A stretch of DNA of 64,000 bases, from contig DIBR01000051.1 of NCBI GenBank assembly GCA_002415025.1, forward strand, positions 37,269-101,268, given 5' to 3'. The notes under the pieces were generated by a model. It ran no database searches. It had not been told where the DNA came from and was given only the letters and a program-made list of their open reading frames with translations. Made by a program: the position numbers and the translations under genes. Source of the DNA: Spongiibacteraceae bacterium UBA5047. Its GTDB lineage: Bacteria; Pseudomonadota; Gammaproteobacteria; Pseudomonadales; Spongiibacteraceae. This document shows, piece by piece, positions 16,679 to 25,593 of this stretch (its first letter is position 1; each line of letters starts with the position of its first letter).

Positions 16679-16897
16679 TTAACGGGCGCGGTAGGTGATG
16701 CGGCCTTTGGTCAAATCGTAAGGAGTTAGTTCTACCTTGACCTTGTCGCCGGTCAGTATGCGGATGTAGTGCTTGCGCATTTTGCCGGAGATGTGGGCGG
16801 TGACAACGTGCCCGTTTTCCAGTTTCACCCGGAAAGTTGTGTTGGGAAGGGTATCAATCACCTCGCCTTCCATTTCAAATTGGTCTTCTTTCGCCAT
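16679..16897 (-). CDS. infA: translation initiation factor IF-1
   Basis: A 72-residue single S1/OB-fold protein, MAKEDQFEMEGEVIDTLPNT at the start and the typical KGRITYRAR end. It binds the ribosomal A site during initiation. Length and sequence are canonical. It converges on clpA and is the last gene of the minus-strand trxB-aat-bpt-infA stretch, with a 186-base gap after bpt that probably holds its own promoter. Confidence 0.98.
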   Translation of the reverse strand: MAKEDQFEMEGEVIDTLPNTTFRVKLENGHVVTAHISGKMRKHYIRILTGDKVKVELTPYDLTKGRITYRAR

Positions 16898-17083
16898 GCG
16901 GCGTTACCTCAAATATTCTGCTGTTTGACTTGCGCGGGCTTGTCGGCTGGTTATCCGGCAGGGTGCGCGATTTTTGCTGCGCGCATTTTGCCCTAAAACG
17001 GGCCGGGGCGCAAAGTGGATGATGGTTCCCGGGCTGAGCAAAGGCTTAACGGCTTTCGTTGGCACGGCCTGAGGTCAGATGCA

Positions 17084-17788
17084 CTAGCGCAGCGTTAGCC
17101 ACCGGCGATCAATATACAACTGCAGGGGGCGAAAATGGATTTTGTAGCTCATTTTCTGGCAACCCTTTATCCAGTAGCCCAGATACAGGTAATTTAGCCC
17201 AAGCGCGCGAGCCTGTTCGATTTGCCACAGTATGGCGAAGTTGCCCAGCCCGCGTTTGTGTTCGAGCGGGTCAAAAAAGGTATACACCGCCGACAGGCCA
17301 TCGTCGAGAAGGTCGAACACCGACACCGCAATTAATTGCTCCTCACGGTAAAAGCGGGCAAATCGGGTTACACCCCATTCGGCACTGAGGAAGCTGCGAT
17401 ACTGTTCCTCACTCGGCGGGTACATATCGCCATCGCGATGACGCGTACTTATGTAGCGGGCATAAAGCGGGTAATCCAGAGCCATGTCAGACTGCTCGAA
17501 GACTTCAACCCGGATGTCACTGTTGCGCTTCAGGCAACGCTTCTGGCTGCGATTAAACGAGAAATCGGTAACCGGAATGCGGGAAAGAATGCACTGCTGG
17601 CAACTTTCGCAGTGCGGTCTGTACAAATGCTGACCGCTGCGGCGAAAGCCGTGTCGCGACAATTGTGAATACAGCGCCTTGTCGACCGCAGCATCCGGGT
17701 CAATGAAAACAGTGGTTGCCTGCTCGTCCAGATAGCTGCAAGGGTGCGGGCTGGTGCGAAATAATTTAAGTTCTTCGAGGCTCGCCAC
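17084..17788 (-). CDS. bpt: aspartate/glutamate leucyltransferase (Ate/Bpt family)
   Basis: A 234-residue aminoacyl-tRNA-protein transferase. It would attach leucine to proteins with N-terminal Asp or Glu, making them ClpS substrates. The N-terminal Cys cluster is visible (CSYLDEQATTVF and LYRPHCESCQQCI), as are YPLYARYISTRHRDGDMY and YLYLGYWIKGCQKMSYK. Eukaryotic-type Ate uses arginine; bacterial members of this branch (Bpt) use leucine, the basis for the name. It follows aat by 27 bases. Confidence 0.93.
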   Translation of the reverse strand: MASLEELKLFRTSPHPCSYLDEQATTVFIDPDAAVDKALYSQLSRHGFRRSGQHLYRPHCESCQQCILSRIPVTDFSFNRSQKRCLKRNSDIRVEVFEQSDMALDYPLYARYISTRHRDGDMYPPSEEQYRSFLSAEWGVTRFARFYREEQLIAVSVFDLLDDGLSAVYTFFDPLEHKRGLGNFAILWQIEQARALGLNYLYLGYWIKGCQKMSYKIHFRPLQLYIDRRWLTLR

Positions 17789-17815
17789 GGCAATGCCTTT
17801 AAGTACAGTGTGCCC

Positions 17816-18511
17816 TCATTCTAACGCCCATCTGCCCCTGATTGCAGGGTCGGAATTGACGAGTGCATCAAGAAGGCGGGAAAATTCCCGGCGTGTAATA
17901 TCTTCCGCTCCCATCGAATAGAGATGAGGGTTGCCCACCTGGCAGTCGATCAATTCCACGCCTTGCGAATCCAGCCACTCGCACAAGGTGGCGAGCCCGA
18001 CCTTGGATGCATTGCTCACCCGGCTGAACATGGATTCGCCGAAAAACACCCGGCCAATACACATGCCATAGAGTCCACCTACCAACTCCTGATCCCGCCA
18101 GACTTCCACCGAGTGCGCCCATCCCAGTTCGTGCATACGAATATAGGCGTTAAGCATATCGCTCGTTATCCAGGTGCCCGAACGCGACAGATCAAGGGTT
18201 GCACAACCGCGAATCACGCGGCGAAAGGCTTTGTCGAAGGTAACCGACAACTCCCCGCGCCGGCGCATTTTTCGCAATGATCGGGATATATGAACGTTGG
18301 CCGGAAAAAGCACCGCGCGCGGGTCGGGTGACCACCACAGAATAGGTTGAGGATCTTCGTACCAGGGGAAAATGCCACGGCGATACGCTGCCAGGAGTCG
18401 CTCGGGACCGAGGTCACCGCCAACGGCCAGCAGGCCGTTGGGTTCAGTCAGCGCCGCCTGTAAAGGCGGGAATTCGGGGGAGTCCGGATCCAGCCAGTAA
18501 ACGGCGCTCAC
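17816..18511 (-). CDS. aat: leucyl/phenylalanyl-tRNA-protein transferase
   Basis: Transfers Leu or Phe from tRNA to N-terminal Lys or Arg, creating primary N-degrons. The 231 residues include the signature GLLAVGGDLGPERLLAAYRRGIFPWY (split here only by description), WWSPDPRAVLF, and VGGLYGMCIGRVFFGESMFS near the GNAT-like catalytic core. It lies between trxB (16 bases upstream) and bpt (27 bases downstream). With ClpS, ClpA and Bpt it makes the N-degron branch complete except for ClpP. Confidence 0.96.
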   Translation of the reverse strand: MSAVYWLDPDSPEFPPLQAALTEPNGLLAVGGDLGPERLLAAYRRGIFPWYEDPQPILWWSPDPRAVLFPANVHISRSLRKMRRRGELSVTFDKAFRRVIRGCATLDLSRSGTWITSDMLNAYIRMHELGWAHSVEVWRDQELVGGLYGMCIGRVFFGESMFSRVSNASKVGLATLCEWLDSQGVELIDCQVGNPHLYSMGAEDITRREFSRLLDALVNSDPAIRGRWALE

Positions 18512-18527
18512 GATTCAGTGCCGGTGA

Positions 18528-19475
18528 CTATTCGTTGTCCAGAAATTTTTCGGCATCCAGCGCGGCCATGCATCCAAAGCCGGCTGATGTTACCGCCTGG
18601 CGGTATACGTGGTCGGCCACATCACCGGCGGCAAATACACCCTCAATGCTGGTTGCAGTGGCTTTGCCTTCCGTACCTGAATTGATTTTCAGGTAGCCGT
18701 CTTTCATATCCAGCTGCCCGGCAAAAATATCGGTATTGGGTTTGTGGCCAATCGCGATAAAGACCCCGGCAAGCTCGATATCTCGAGTGCTGCCGTCCTG
18801 GGTGCTTTTGATCCGCATACCGGTAACGCCGCTATCGTCGCCCAGCACTTCGTCCAGCGTGTTATTCCACTCGATGGTGATATTGCCGTTCTTTTCACGG
18901 TCGAACAGTTTGTCTTGCAGAATCTTTTCCGCCCGTAATGAATCACGGCGGTGTACCAGTGTCACTTCCGAAGCGATGTTGGAGAGGTACAGGGCTTCTT
19001 CAACGGCCGTATTACCGCCGCCGATAACGGCGACTTTCTTGCCGCGATAGAAAAAACCGTCGCAGGTGGCACAGGCGCTTACGCCCTTGCCCATAAAGGC
19101 TTCCTCGGACGGCAAGCCCAGATACTGGGCTGAGGCGCCGGTGGCGATGACGAGTGCATCACAGCTGTATTGCTTGTTTCCTGTCAGGCTGAACGGCCGT
19201 TTGGACAGGTCGACCGACTCGATGTGGTCAAAGATGACCTCGGTGTCAAAGCGTTCGGCGTGTGCCTGCATGCGCATCATCAGTTCCGGCCCCTGTACAC
19301 CCTTGTCATCGCCGGGCCAGTTGTCGACATCGGTTGTGGTGGTCAATTGGCCGCCTTGCTCCAGACCGGTAATAACTACCGGAGAGAGGTTGGCTCTGGC
19401 CGCGTAAACAGCCGCAGTGTAGCCGGCCGGGCCGGAGCCCAAAATGATAAGGCGGTGGTGTTGTACATCAGACAT
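18528..19475 (-). CDS. trxB: thioredoxin-disulfide reductase
   Basis: An FAD/NADPH flavoenzyme that reduces thioredoxin. The 315 residues show the FAD-binding GSGPAGYTAAVYAAR, the redox pair Cys135-Ala-Thr-Cys138 in SACATCDGFFYRGK, the NADPH-binding VIGGGNTAVEEAL, and the C-terminal GVFAAGDVADHVYRQAVTS. It is divergent from ftsK across 164 bases and heads the trxB-aat-bpt set. Confidence 0.97.
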   Translation of the reverse strand: MSDVQHHRLIILGSGPAGYTAAVYAARANLSPVVITGLEQGGQLTTTTDVDNWPGDDKGVQGPELMMRMQAHAERFDTEVIFDHIESVDLSKRPFSLTGNKQYSCDALVIATGASAQYLGLPSEEAFMGKGVSACATCDGFFYRGKKVAVIGGGNTAVEEALYLSNIASEVTLVHRRDSLRAEKILQDKLFDREKNGNITIEWNNTLDEVLGDDSGVTGMRIKSTQDGSTRDIELAGVFIAIGHKPNTDIFAGQLDMKDGYLKINSGTEGKATATSIEGVFAAGDVADHVYRQAVTSAGFGCMAALDAEKFLDNE

Positions 19476-19639
19476 GGTGCGGTAATCCCGAATTTCAGTG
19501 AATAAAAGACGTCATAGAGGGCGCTCATAATAGGGCAAAAGGGCGCTGCCAGCAAAAGCTATTCCGGTGGCGCAAAGCGTGCTCATGGATGTTAAGATGG
19601 GCACAATATATGAACATAAATCAGTAAGTTGAGGGACGC

Positions 19640-21964
19640 TTGGGAAAAGCAGCGAAACGCCGAGACAGTGAAGCCCGCGAACAGTTGTCCTTACGTTTTC
19701 GTGAAGGCGCGCTGATCGCATTTTCAGCGATATTTATTTTTCTGCTGGTCGCCTTGAGCACCTACAGTGTCGACGACCCGGGTTGGTCGCGCACAGGTAA
19801 TGGGGGTTCGGTGAATAATGCGGTGGGGCCGGTGGGTGCGTGGTTCGCCGACGTGTTCTATGCCCTGTTCGGCTATATGGCCTATTTGTTCCCGGCCATG
19901 CTGGGTTTTCAGGCAGTCCGCATCTTCCGCGATCGCGCCAGCACCCAACTTATTGACCCCATCGTACTGAGCCTTCGCTTTGTCGGTTTTATCCTGGTTA
20001 TGATGGCCAGCACGGCACTGGCAGGTATCAGCGCCAATGATGCCCAGATTCCCTTTGGCGCAGGCGGTGTTCTTGGCGATGCCATTGGCGTGGCATCCGT
20101 CGATGCTTTCAGCGTGTTCGGTGCCCGTCTGGTGTTGGTCGCCATCCTGCTGTTCGGTCTGACCATTTTTACCGATTTGTCCTGGATTGCGTTGATGGAC
20201 AAGCTGGGCGCACTTACCCTGAGCCTTGTTGATACCGCAAGAGAGCGCGCCGAGCGCGTAGGGCGCTGGTATCGGGAACGCCGTAATTTGAAGGTTGTTC
20301 AAAACCAGCGCCGCGAAGCGGTCGTCAAACAAATTGCCAAGCAGAAAGACCGGATTCCGCCAAAAATTTCGCCGCCTGCTCCAAAACCAAAGCAAACCAG
20401 CCAGCGCGTGGAAAAAGAGCGGCAAAAATCCTTGTTTGATGCTCCCGTGACCGGTGATTTGCCGCCGTTGCAGTTGCTGGACGAAGCCGATCATCACAAC
20501 AAAAAGGGCTTTTCGCCGGAAACTCTGGAAGCGATGTCGCGCCTGCTGGAACTCAAACTGCAGGACTTTAACGTGATTGCCAAAGTGGTCGCGGTATATC
20601 CGGGCCCGGTAATCACACGTTTTGAAATCGAACCTGATGCTGGCGTCAAGGTCAGCAAAATCAGCAATCTTGCCAAAGATCTGGCGCGCTCGCTGGCCGT
20701 AATCAGTGTTCGTGTTGTGGAAGTGATTCCCGGTAAACCCTATGTGGGTATAGAAATACCCAATGAAGATCGCGAGGTAGTGAACTTCCGTGAAGTGCTG
20801 TCCTCAAAAACCTACGAGGACAGCAAATCGGCGCTAACGCTTGCGCTTGGTCACGACATTTCGGGCGAGCCAGTGGTAGCTGACCTTGCCAAAATGCCGC
20901 ATTTGTTGGTGGCTGGCACCACCGGTTCAGGTAAGTCGGTGGGTGTGAACGCCATGCTCGTCAGCCTGCTTTACAAGGCCGGTCCTGACAAAGTGCGTTT
21001 AATGCTGGTTGATCCCAAGATGTTGGAGCTGTCAGTTTATGACGGAATCCCGCATCTGTTGTCGCCGGTCATTACCGACATGAAAGATGCCGCCAACGGA
21101 CTGCGTTGGTGCGTCGGGGAAATGGAGCGACGCTACAAGTTGATGGCAGCAATGGGGGTGAGAAACCTCGCAGGCTTTAATCGAAAGATCCAGGACGCCG
21201 CAAGCAGTGGTAATCCGATCAAGGATCCGCTGTGGATACCCGGGGAAGACTTTGAAGCCGGTGTAGATGAGCCGGAAGCGCCCGAGTTGATTCCGTTGCC
21301 AGCCATCGTCGTGGTGATTGACGAATTTGCCGACATGATGATGATTGTCGGTAAAAAAGTGGAAGAACTTATCGCGCGAATTGCGCAAAAGGCGCGGGCC
21401 GCCGGTATACATCTGATTCTCGCCACACAGCGGCCGTCCGTTGATGTCATTACCGGCTTGATCAAAGCCAATGTGCCTACGCGCATTGCCTTTCAGGTGT
21501 CGTCGAAGATTGATTCACGAACGATCCTTGACCAAGGCGGAGCAGAACAGTTACTGGGCCACGGCGATATGCTGTATTTGCCGCCTGGCAGCGGCTTGCC
21601 GGTACGGATACACGGTGCCTTTGTGTCGGATGACGAGGTACATAGGGTCGTAGCCGACTGGCAGCGTCGTGGTGAGCCTGATTATATCGATGGCTTGCTG
21701 GAAGAGGGCAGCCAGATTGATGCGATTACCGGCGCACCGAGCGGCAATGGTGATGAAGACGGCGAAGGTGACGCGCTCTACGACGAAGCAGTGCGCTTTG
21801 TCACCGAAAGCCGTCGGGCCTCTATATCCTCGGTTCAACGAAAGCTCCGCATTGGCTACAACCGTGCGGCGCGCCTGATAGAGAGTATGGAGGCAGCGGG
21901 TGTTGTGACCGAGATGGGGCACAACGGCGCCCGGGAAGTTATAGCCCCCCCACCTGTGGATTAA
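19640..21964 (+). CDS. ftsK: DNA translocase FtsK
   Basis: Couples septation to chromosome dimer resolution. The 774-residue product starts at a TTG preceded by GAGGGA. The N-terminal domain has about four membrane segments within residues 25-185. A short, charged linker rich in Lys, Pro and Gln follows (about 200-270), much shorter than in E. coli. The motor domain carries Walker A GTTGSGKSVGVN from residue 426 and Walker B IVVVIDEFADMM. The C-terminal gamma winged helix (RRASISSVQRKLRIGYNRAA) reads KOPS DNA and activates XerCD. lolA follows after 2 bases. Confidence 0.97.
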   Translation: MGKAAKRRDSEAREQLSLRFREGALIAFSAIFIFLLVALSTYSVDDPGWSRTGNGGSVNNAVGPVGAWFADVFYALFGYMAYLFPAMLGFQAVRIFRDRASTQLIDPIVLSLRFVGFILVMMASTALAGISANDAQIPFGAGGVLGDAIGVASVDAFSVFGARLVLVAILLFGLTIFTDLSWIALMDKLGALTLSLVDTARERAERVGRWYRERRNLKVVQNQRREAVVKQIAKQKDRIPPKISPPAPKPKQTSQRVEKERQKSLFDAPVTGDLPPLQLLDEADHHNKKGFSPETLEAMSRLLELKLQDFNVIAKVVAVYPGPVITRFEIEPDAGVKVSKISNLAKDLARSLAVISVRVVEVIPGKPYVGIEIPNEDREVVNFREVLSSKTYEDSKSALTLALGHDISGEPVVADLAKMPHLLVAGTTGSGKSVGVNAMLVSLLYKAGPDKVRLMLVDPKMLELSVYDGIPHLLSPVITDMKDAANGLRWCVGEMERRYKLMAAMGVRNLAGFNRKIQDAASSGNPIKDPLWIPGEDFEAGVDEPEAPELIPLPAIVVVIDEFADMMMIVGKKVEELIARIAQKARAAGIHLILATQRPSVDVITGLIKANVPTRIAFQVSSKIDSRTILDQGGAEQLLGHGDMLYLPPGSGLPVRIHGAFVSDDEVHRVVADWQRRGEPDYIDGLLEEGSQIDAITGAPSGNGDEDGEGDALYDEAVRFVTESRRASISSVQRKLRIGYNRAARLIESMEAAGVVTEMGHNGAREVIAPPPVD

Positions 21965-21966
21965 AG

Positions 21967-22611
21967 ATGTTGCTACGCATTGTATTATTGAGCCTGACTC
22001 TCTGTGCCTATTCTGTTTACGCCGCCGATAGCGACAAGGCAGAAGGTGTTGGCGCCAGCCCGAAAACGGCTGCGGCTCTTGCGACGCTGCTTGCAGACAC
22101 TCAAAGCATGCAAGCCAAGTTCAGCCAGCGCGTTGTCAGCGATGAGGGAGAATTGCTGGAAGAGTCTCGTGGCAGCATGGCATTTCAGCGCCCCAACCAG
22201 TTACGCTGGGAAATCATCGAGCCTTACCGCTATCTGGTACTAACCAATGGCGAGACCCTGTGGCGGTATGATCCGGACTTTGAACAACTGAGTACGGAAT
22301 CCTTCCGCTCCGTTGCGCAAACGCCCATGCTGATTCTCGCAGCGAGCGCTGCTGAACTGGATGGTCAGTACCTGATTGAGGCCAAAACGGTTGAGGGCGA
22401 GCAACAGTTCGACTTGAAGCCGAGGTCAAAAGACGCAGAATTTACCCGCCTTGTGCTGGCATTCACGGGGAAGCTCCTTAGCGAAATGCAGTTAACCGAC
22501 AAGCTCGGGCAGGAGACGACCATTGCGCTGACCGAAACCCGGCTCAATCGCAAAAAACTCGCCGATAAGCTGTTCGAATTTGATAGCGCCGGGGCAGGAA
22601 GCGAGCAGTGA
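21967..22611 (+). CDS. lolA: outer-membrane lipoprotein carrier protein LolA
   Basis: A periplasmic shuttle that carries lipoproteins from LolCDE to LolB. The 214-residue precursor has a signal peptide MLLRIVLLSLTLCAYSVYAA with cleavage after AYA-A or nearby. The family pattern MQAKFSQRVVSDEGELLEES, RPNQLRWEIIEPYRYLVLTN and LWRYDPDFEQLS is clear. It sits between ftsK and rarA, the standard order; the rarA start overlaps its stop by four bases (GTGA). Confidence 0.95.
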   Translation: MLLRIVLLSLTLCAYSVYAADSDKAEGVGASPKTAAALATLLADTQSMQAKFSQRVVSDEGELLEESRGSMAFQRPNQLRWEIIEPYRYLVLTNGETLWRYDPDFEQLSTESFRSVAQTPMLILAASAAELDGQYLIEAKTVEGEQQFDLKPRSKDAEFTRLVLAFTGKLLSEMQLTDKLGQETTIALTETRLNRKKLADKLFEFDSAGAGSEQ

Positions 22612-23906
22612 GCGAGAACACTGGACAACCGCTTGCGGCACGCATGCGGCCCAATGATCTGACGGGCTTTCTCGGGCAGGAACATTTACTCGGCACCAAC
22701 AAGCCGCTGCGCGAAGCGCTGGACTCCGGGCAATTGCACTCCATGATTTTCTGGGGGCCTCCCGGCGTTGGCAAAACCACACTGGCTAAACTGATCGCCC
22801 AGCTATGTGACGCCCATTTTATTACCCTGTCGGCCGTACTTGCCGGCGTTAAGGATATTCGTGCGGCAATAGAAGAGGCGCGTCTGCAGCAGCAATACAA
22901 GCGGCAAACCGTTTTGTTTGTCGACGAAGTGCACCGTTTCAATAAAGCCCAGCAGGATGCCTTTCTGCCCTTTGTTGAAGACGGCACTGTGATTTTTGTG
23001 GGTGCGACTACCGAAAACCCCAGTTTTGAATTGAATAACGCGCTGTTGTCGCGTGCTCGCGTGTATCGGCTCAAATCCCTGAGTGATGAGGCCATTGGCC
23101 GCATTTTGAATCGCTGCAAAGAAGAGCTTGGCTTTGAGTGCGCCGACGAGCAACTGCAACTGCTCGCACAACAAGCCGATGGCGATGGCCGTCGCGCGCT
23201 TAATTTTCTGGAGCTGGCGCTGGATATGGCTTACTCCGCAGGCCACCCGAATGAGTTAACGGCGGCTATCGTTGCCGAAATTCTGAGCGGCCAGCCGAGA
23301 CGGTTCGACAAGCAGGGCGACGATTTTTACGACCAGATTTCTGCCCTGCACAAAGCGGTGCGGGGCAGCTCACCCGACGCTGCGCTGTACTGGTTTGCGC
23401 GCATGCTCGACGGTGGCTGCGATCCACTGTATCTGGGGCGGCGCCTCGTGCGGATGGCCAGCGAGGATATCGGCAATGCCGACCCCAGAGCATTGCAGGT
23501 CGCGCTCAACGCCTGGGATGTGCAGGAAAGGCTGGGCAGCCCCGAAGGCGAATTGGCGCTGGCACAAGCGGTGGTGTATCTGGCCTGCGCGCCGAAAAGC
23601 AACGCGGTTTACACGGCTTTCAAGGCTGTTATGGCCGATATACGCCAGCAGTCGAGCAATGAAGTCCCGCTGCATTTGCGCAATGCGCCCACCAAATTGA
23701 TGAAAGAGCAGGGTTTTGGCGAAGAGTATCGCTACGCACACGATTTTCCGGAGTGCTATGCCGCCGGCGAGAACTACTTTCCCGAGAACTTGAAAAATAC
23801 CCGCTACTATCAACCGGTGCCGCGCGGGCTGGAAAAGAAAATCAGCGAGAAGCTGGCGCATTTGCGACAACTTGACGCGGCCAGTGACTGGAAGCGGTAC
23901 CCCTGA
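22608..23906 (+). CDS. rarA: replication-associated recombination protein A (RarA/MgsA)
   Basis: A AAA+ clamp-loader-like ATPase acting at stalled replication forks. The 432 residues start at a GTG inside the lolA stop. Walker A is GPPGVGKT (50-57), Walker B FVDEVHRFNKAQQDAFLP, and sensor 1 is GATTENPSFELNNALLSR. The C-terminal tetramerisation region contains RMASEDIGNADPRAL. Its stop overlaps the fluC start (TGATG). Confidence 0.96.
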   Translation: MSENTGQPLAARMRPNDLTGFLGQEHLLGTNKPLREALDSGQLHSMIFWGPPGVGKTTLAKLIAQLCDAHFITLSAVLAGVKDIRAAIEEARLQQQYKRQTVLFVDEVHRFNKAQQDAFLPFVEDGTVIFVGATTENPSFELNNALLSRARVYRLKSLSDEAIGRILNRCKEELGFECADEQLQLLAQQADGDGRRALNFLELALDMAYSAGHPNELTAAIVAEILSGQPRRFDKQGDDFYDQISALHKAVRGSSPDAALYWFARMLDGGCDPLYLGRRLVRMASEDIGNADPRALQVALNAWDVQERLGSPEGELALAQAVVYLACAPKSNAVYTAFKAVMADIRQQSSNEVPLHLRNAPTKLMKEQGFGEEYRYAHDFPECYAAGENYFPENLKNTRYYQPVPRGLEKKISEKLAHLRQLDAASDWKRYP

Positions 23907-24274
23907 TGTTACAATACCTGCTGGTGGCACTGGGTGGCGCTCTGGGCTCGGTGTGTCGATTTGCGATTGGTCGTTTCAGTTATCAGTATTTTAATCACGA
24001 TTGGCCCTGGGCAACCTTTACAGTCAATTCGCTTGGGTCGTTCGCCATCGGCATGATCTATGTAGTGATCACCGAGAAGTCGACACTGCACGCAGATAGT
24101 CGTTATCTGCTGATCGTCGGCTTTCTGGGCGCATTTACCACCTTTTCCACCTTTGCGTTGGAAACAGTTGCCATTATTGAAGGCGGTCGCTGGCTGCTGG
24201 CGCTTTCCTATGTATTGATTACGTTAGTAAGTTGCGTGCTGGGCTGCGGGCTCGGCATGTTGCTGATGAGATAA
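23906..24274 (+). CDS. fluC: fluoride channel FluC (CrcB)
   Basis: A dual-topology fluoride channel of 122 residues with four membrane helices. The hallmark motifs GGALGSVCRFAIGR, VNSLGSFAIGM and GFLGAFTTFSTFALE are present; the last holds the Phe and Thr/Ser residues lining the pores. As a single gene it should work as a homodimer. It shares one base with the rarA stop. No fluoride riboswitch can precede it, because it is fused to the rarA reading frame end. Confidence 0.95.
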   Translation: MLQYLLVALGGALGSVCRFAIGRFSYQYFNHDWPWATFTVNSLGSFAIGMIYVVITEKSTLHADSRYLLIVGFLGAFTTFSTFALETVAIIEGGRWLLALSYVLITLVSCVLGCGLGMLLMR

Positions 24275-24291
24275 GCGGAGAACACCTTTAC

Positions 24292-25590
24292 ATGCTCGAT
24301 CTTAAACTCGTGCGCCAGGACCCCCAGCGCATAGCCGACCAGTTGAAAAAACGGCACTACCATTTTGACGTCGCAGCTTTTACCGCCCTTGATCAGGCGC
24401 GCAAGCAGGCGGATATCGACAGTCAGAATCTACTGGCTGAACGTAAGCAGGCATCCAAAAAAATTGGCGAACTGGTAAAAACCGGCGTGCCCATTGATGA
24501 GGCCAAGGCTCAGGTTAATGAAACGCTCGCCAAAATTGAAACGCAGCTGGCAACCCTGACCGCCGAGGCGAAGCAGGCGCAAGACGACCTTGACAATCTC
24601 ATGCTGGGCGTACCCAATGTGCCCGACGAATCTGTTCCCGAAGGCAGGGACGAAGCCGAAAATCAGGAAATCATGCGCTGGGGAGAACCGGCCAGCTTTG
24701 ATTTTGAGGTGAAAGATCACGTTGATCTGGGGGAAGCCCTCGGCGGCCTGGACTTTGAAAATGCCAGCAAGGTTACCGGCAGCCGTTTCAGCGTTATGCA
24801 TCGTGATGTTGCCTTGCTGCACCGGGCACTGGTTCAGTTCATGCTCAATACCCACACCCAGAGCCACGGCTACAACGAAGTGTATGTGCCGTTTATGGTG
24901 AATGCGGAATCCCTGCGTGGTACCGGGCAACTGCCAAAATTTGAGGAAGACCTGTTCAAGCTGCAGGGCGAGCAACAGTACTACCTGATCCCCACCGCCG
25001 AAGTGCCCGTGACCAATCTGGTGCGCGACACCATCGTTGAAGCCGCTGACATGGAAAAGGGGTTGGCCTTCGTTTGCCACAGCCCCTGTTTTCGCAGTGA
25101 GGCCGGGTCTTACGGGCGCGATACCCGCGGCATGATCCGGCAGCATCAGTTCGAGAAGGTAGAGTTGGTGCGTATGGTGCGCCCCGACCAATCTGATCAG
25201 GCACTGGAAGACCTGACCGGCCATGCAGAAGTGATCTTGCAGCAACTCAAATTACCGTATCGCAAGGTACTGCTGTGCGGTGGCGATATCGGTTTTTCTG
25301 CCCGAAAAACCTATGATCTCGAAGTCTGGTTGCCGGCCCAAAATCAATACCGGGAAATTTCCTCCTGCAGTAACGTTGGTGACTTTCAGGCGCGCCGCAT
25401 GCTGGCGCGCTGGCGCAATCCGGAAACGGGCAAACCCGAATATCTGCACACGCTCAATGGTTCTGCGTTGGCGGTTGGCCGCACCCTGGTTGCCATTCTT
25501 GAAAACTACCAGCAGGCCGATGGCAGCGTGGTAGTGCCGGATGTGCTGCGGCCCTATATGCAGCAACGCGAGACGATTAAAGCAGCATAG
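24292..25590 (+). CDS. serS: seryl-tRNA synthetase
   Basis: Class II aminoacyl-tRNA synthetase, 432 residues from the ATG at 24292 (MLDLKLVRQDPQRIADQLKK), preceded by GCGGAG. The N-terminal coiled-coil arm that grips the tRNA covers about residues 30-100. Motif 2 is seen in FRSEAGSYGRDTRGMIRQHQ, and motif 3 in LNGSALAVGRTLVAILENYQ. An in-frame ATG-less extension into fluC was discarded. cysG follows after 3 bases. Confidence 0.98.
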   Translation: MLDLKLVRQDPQRIADQLKKRHYHFDVAAFTALDQARKQADIDSQNLLAERKQASKKIGELVKTGVPIDEAKAQVNETLAKIETQLATLTAEAKQAQDDLDNLMLGVPNVPDESVPEGRDEAENQEIMRWGEPASFDFEVKDHVDLGEALGGLDFENASKVTGSRFSVMHRDVALLHRALVQFMLNTHTQSHGYNEVYVPFMVNAESLRGTGQLPKFEEDLFKLQGEQQYYLIPTAEVPVTNLVRDTIVEAADMEKGLAFVCHSPCFRSEAGSYGRDTRGMIRQHQFEKVELVRMVRPDQSDQALEDLTGHAEVILQQLKLPYRKVLLCGGDIGFSARKTYDLEVWLPAQNQYREISSCSNVGDFQARRMLARWRNPETGKPEYLHTLNGSALAVGRTLVAILENYQQADGSVVVPDVLRPYMQQRETIKAA

Positions 25591-25593
25591 CCT

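Noticed and set aside
16898..17083. A tRNA gene between infA and bpt, or after fluC near serS
   Set aside because: No TTCGA/GGTTCGA T-loop with a pairing acceptor stem was found in either gap.
19724..20497. A 257-codon minus-strand frame opposite ftsK
   Set aside because: ftsK on the plus strand is complete and conserved here; the antisense frame follows from its codon bias.
23880..23906. A fluoride riboswitch ahead of fluC
   Set aside because: The fluC start codon overlaps the rarA stop, so there is no leader in which a riboswitch could fold.
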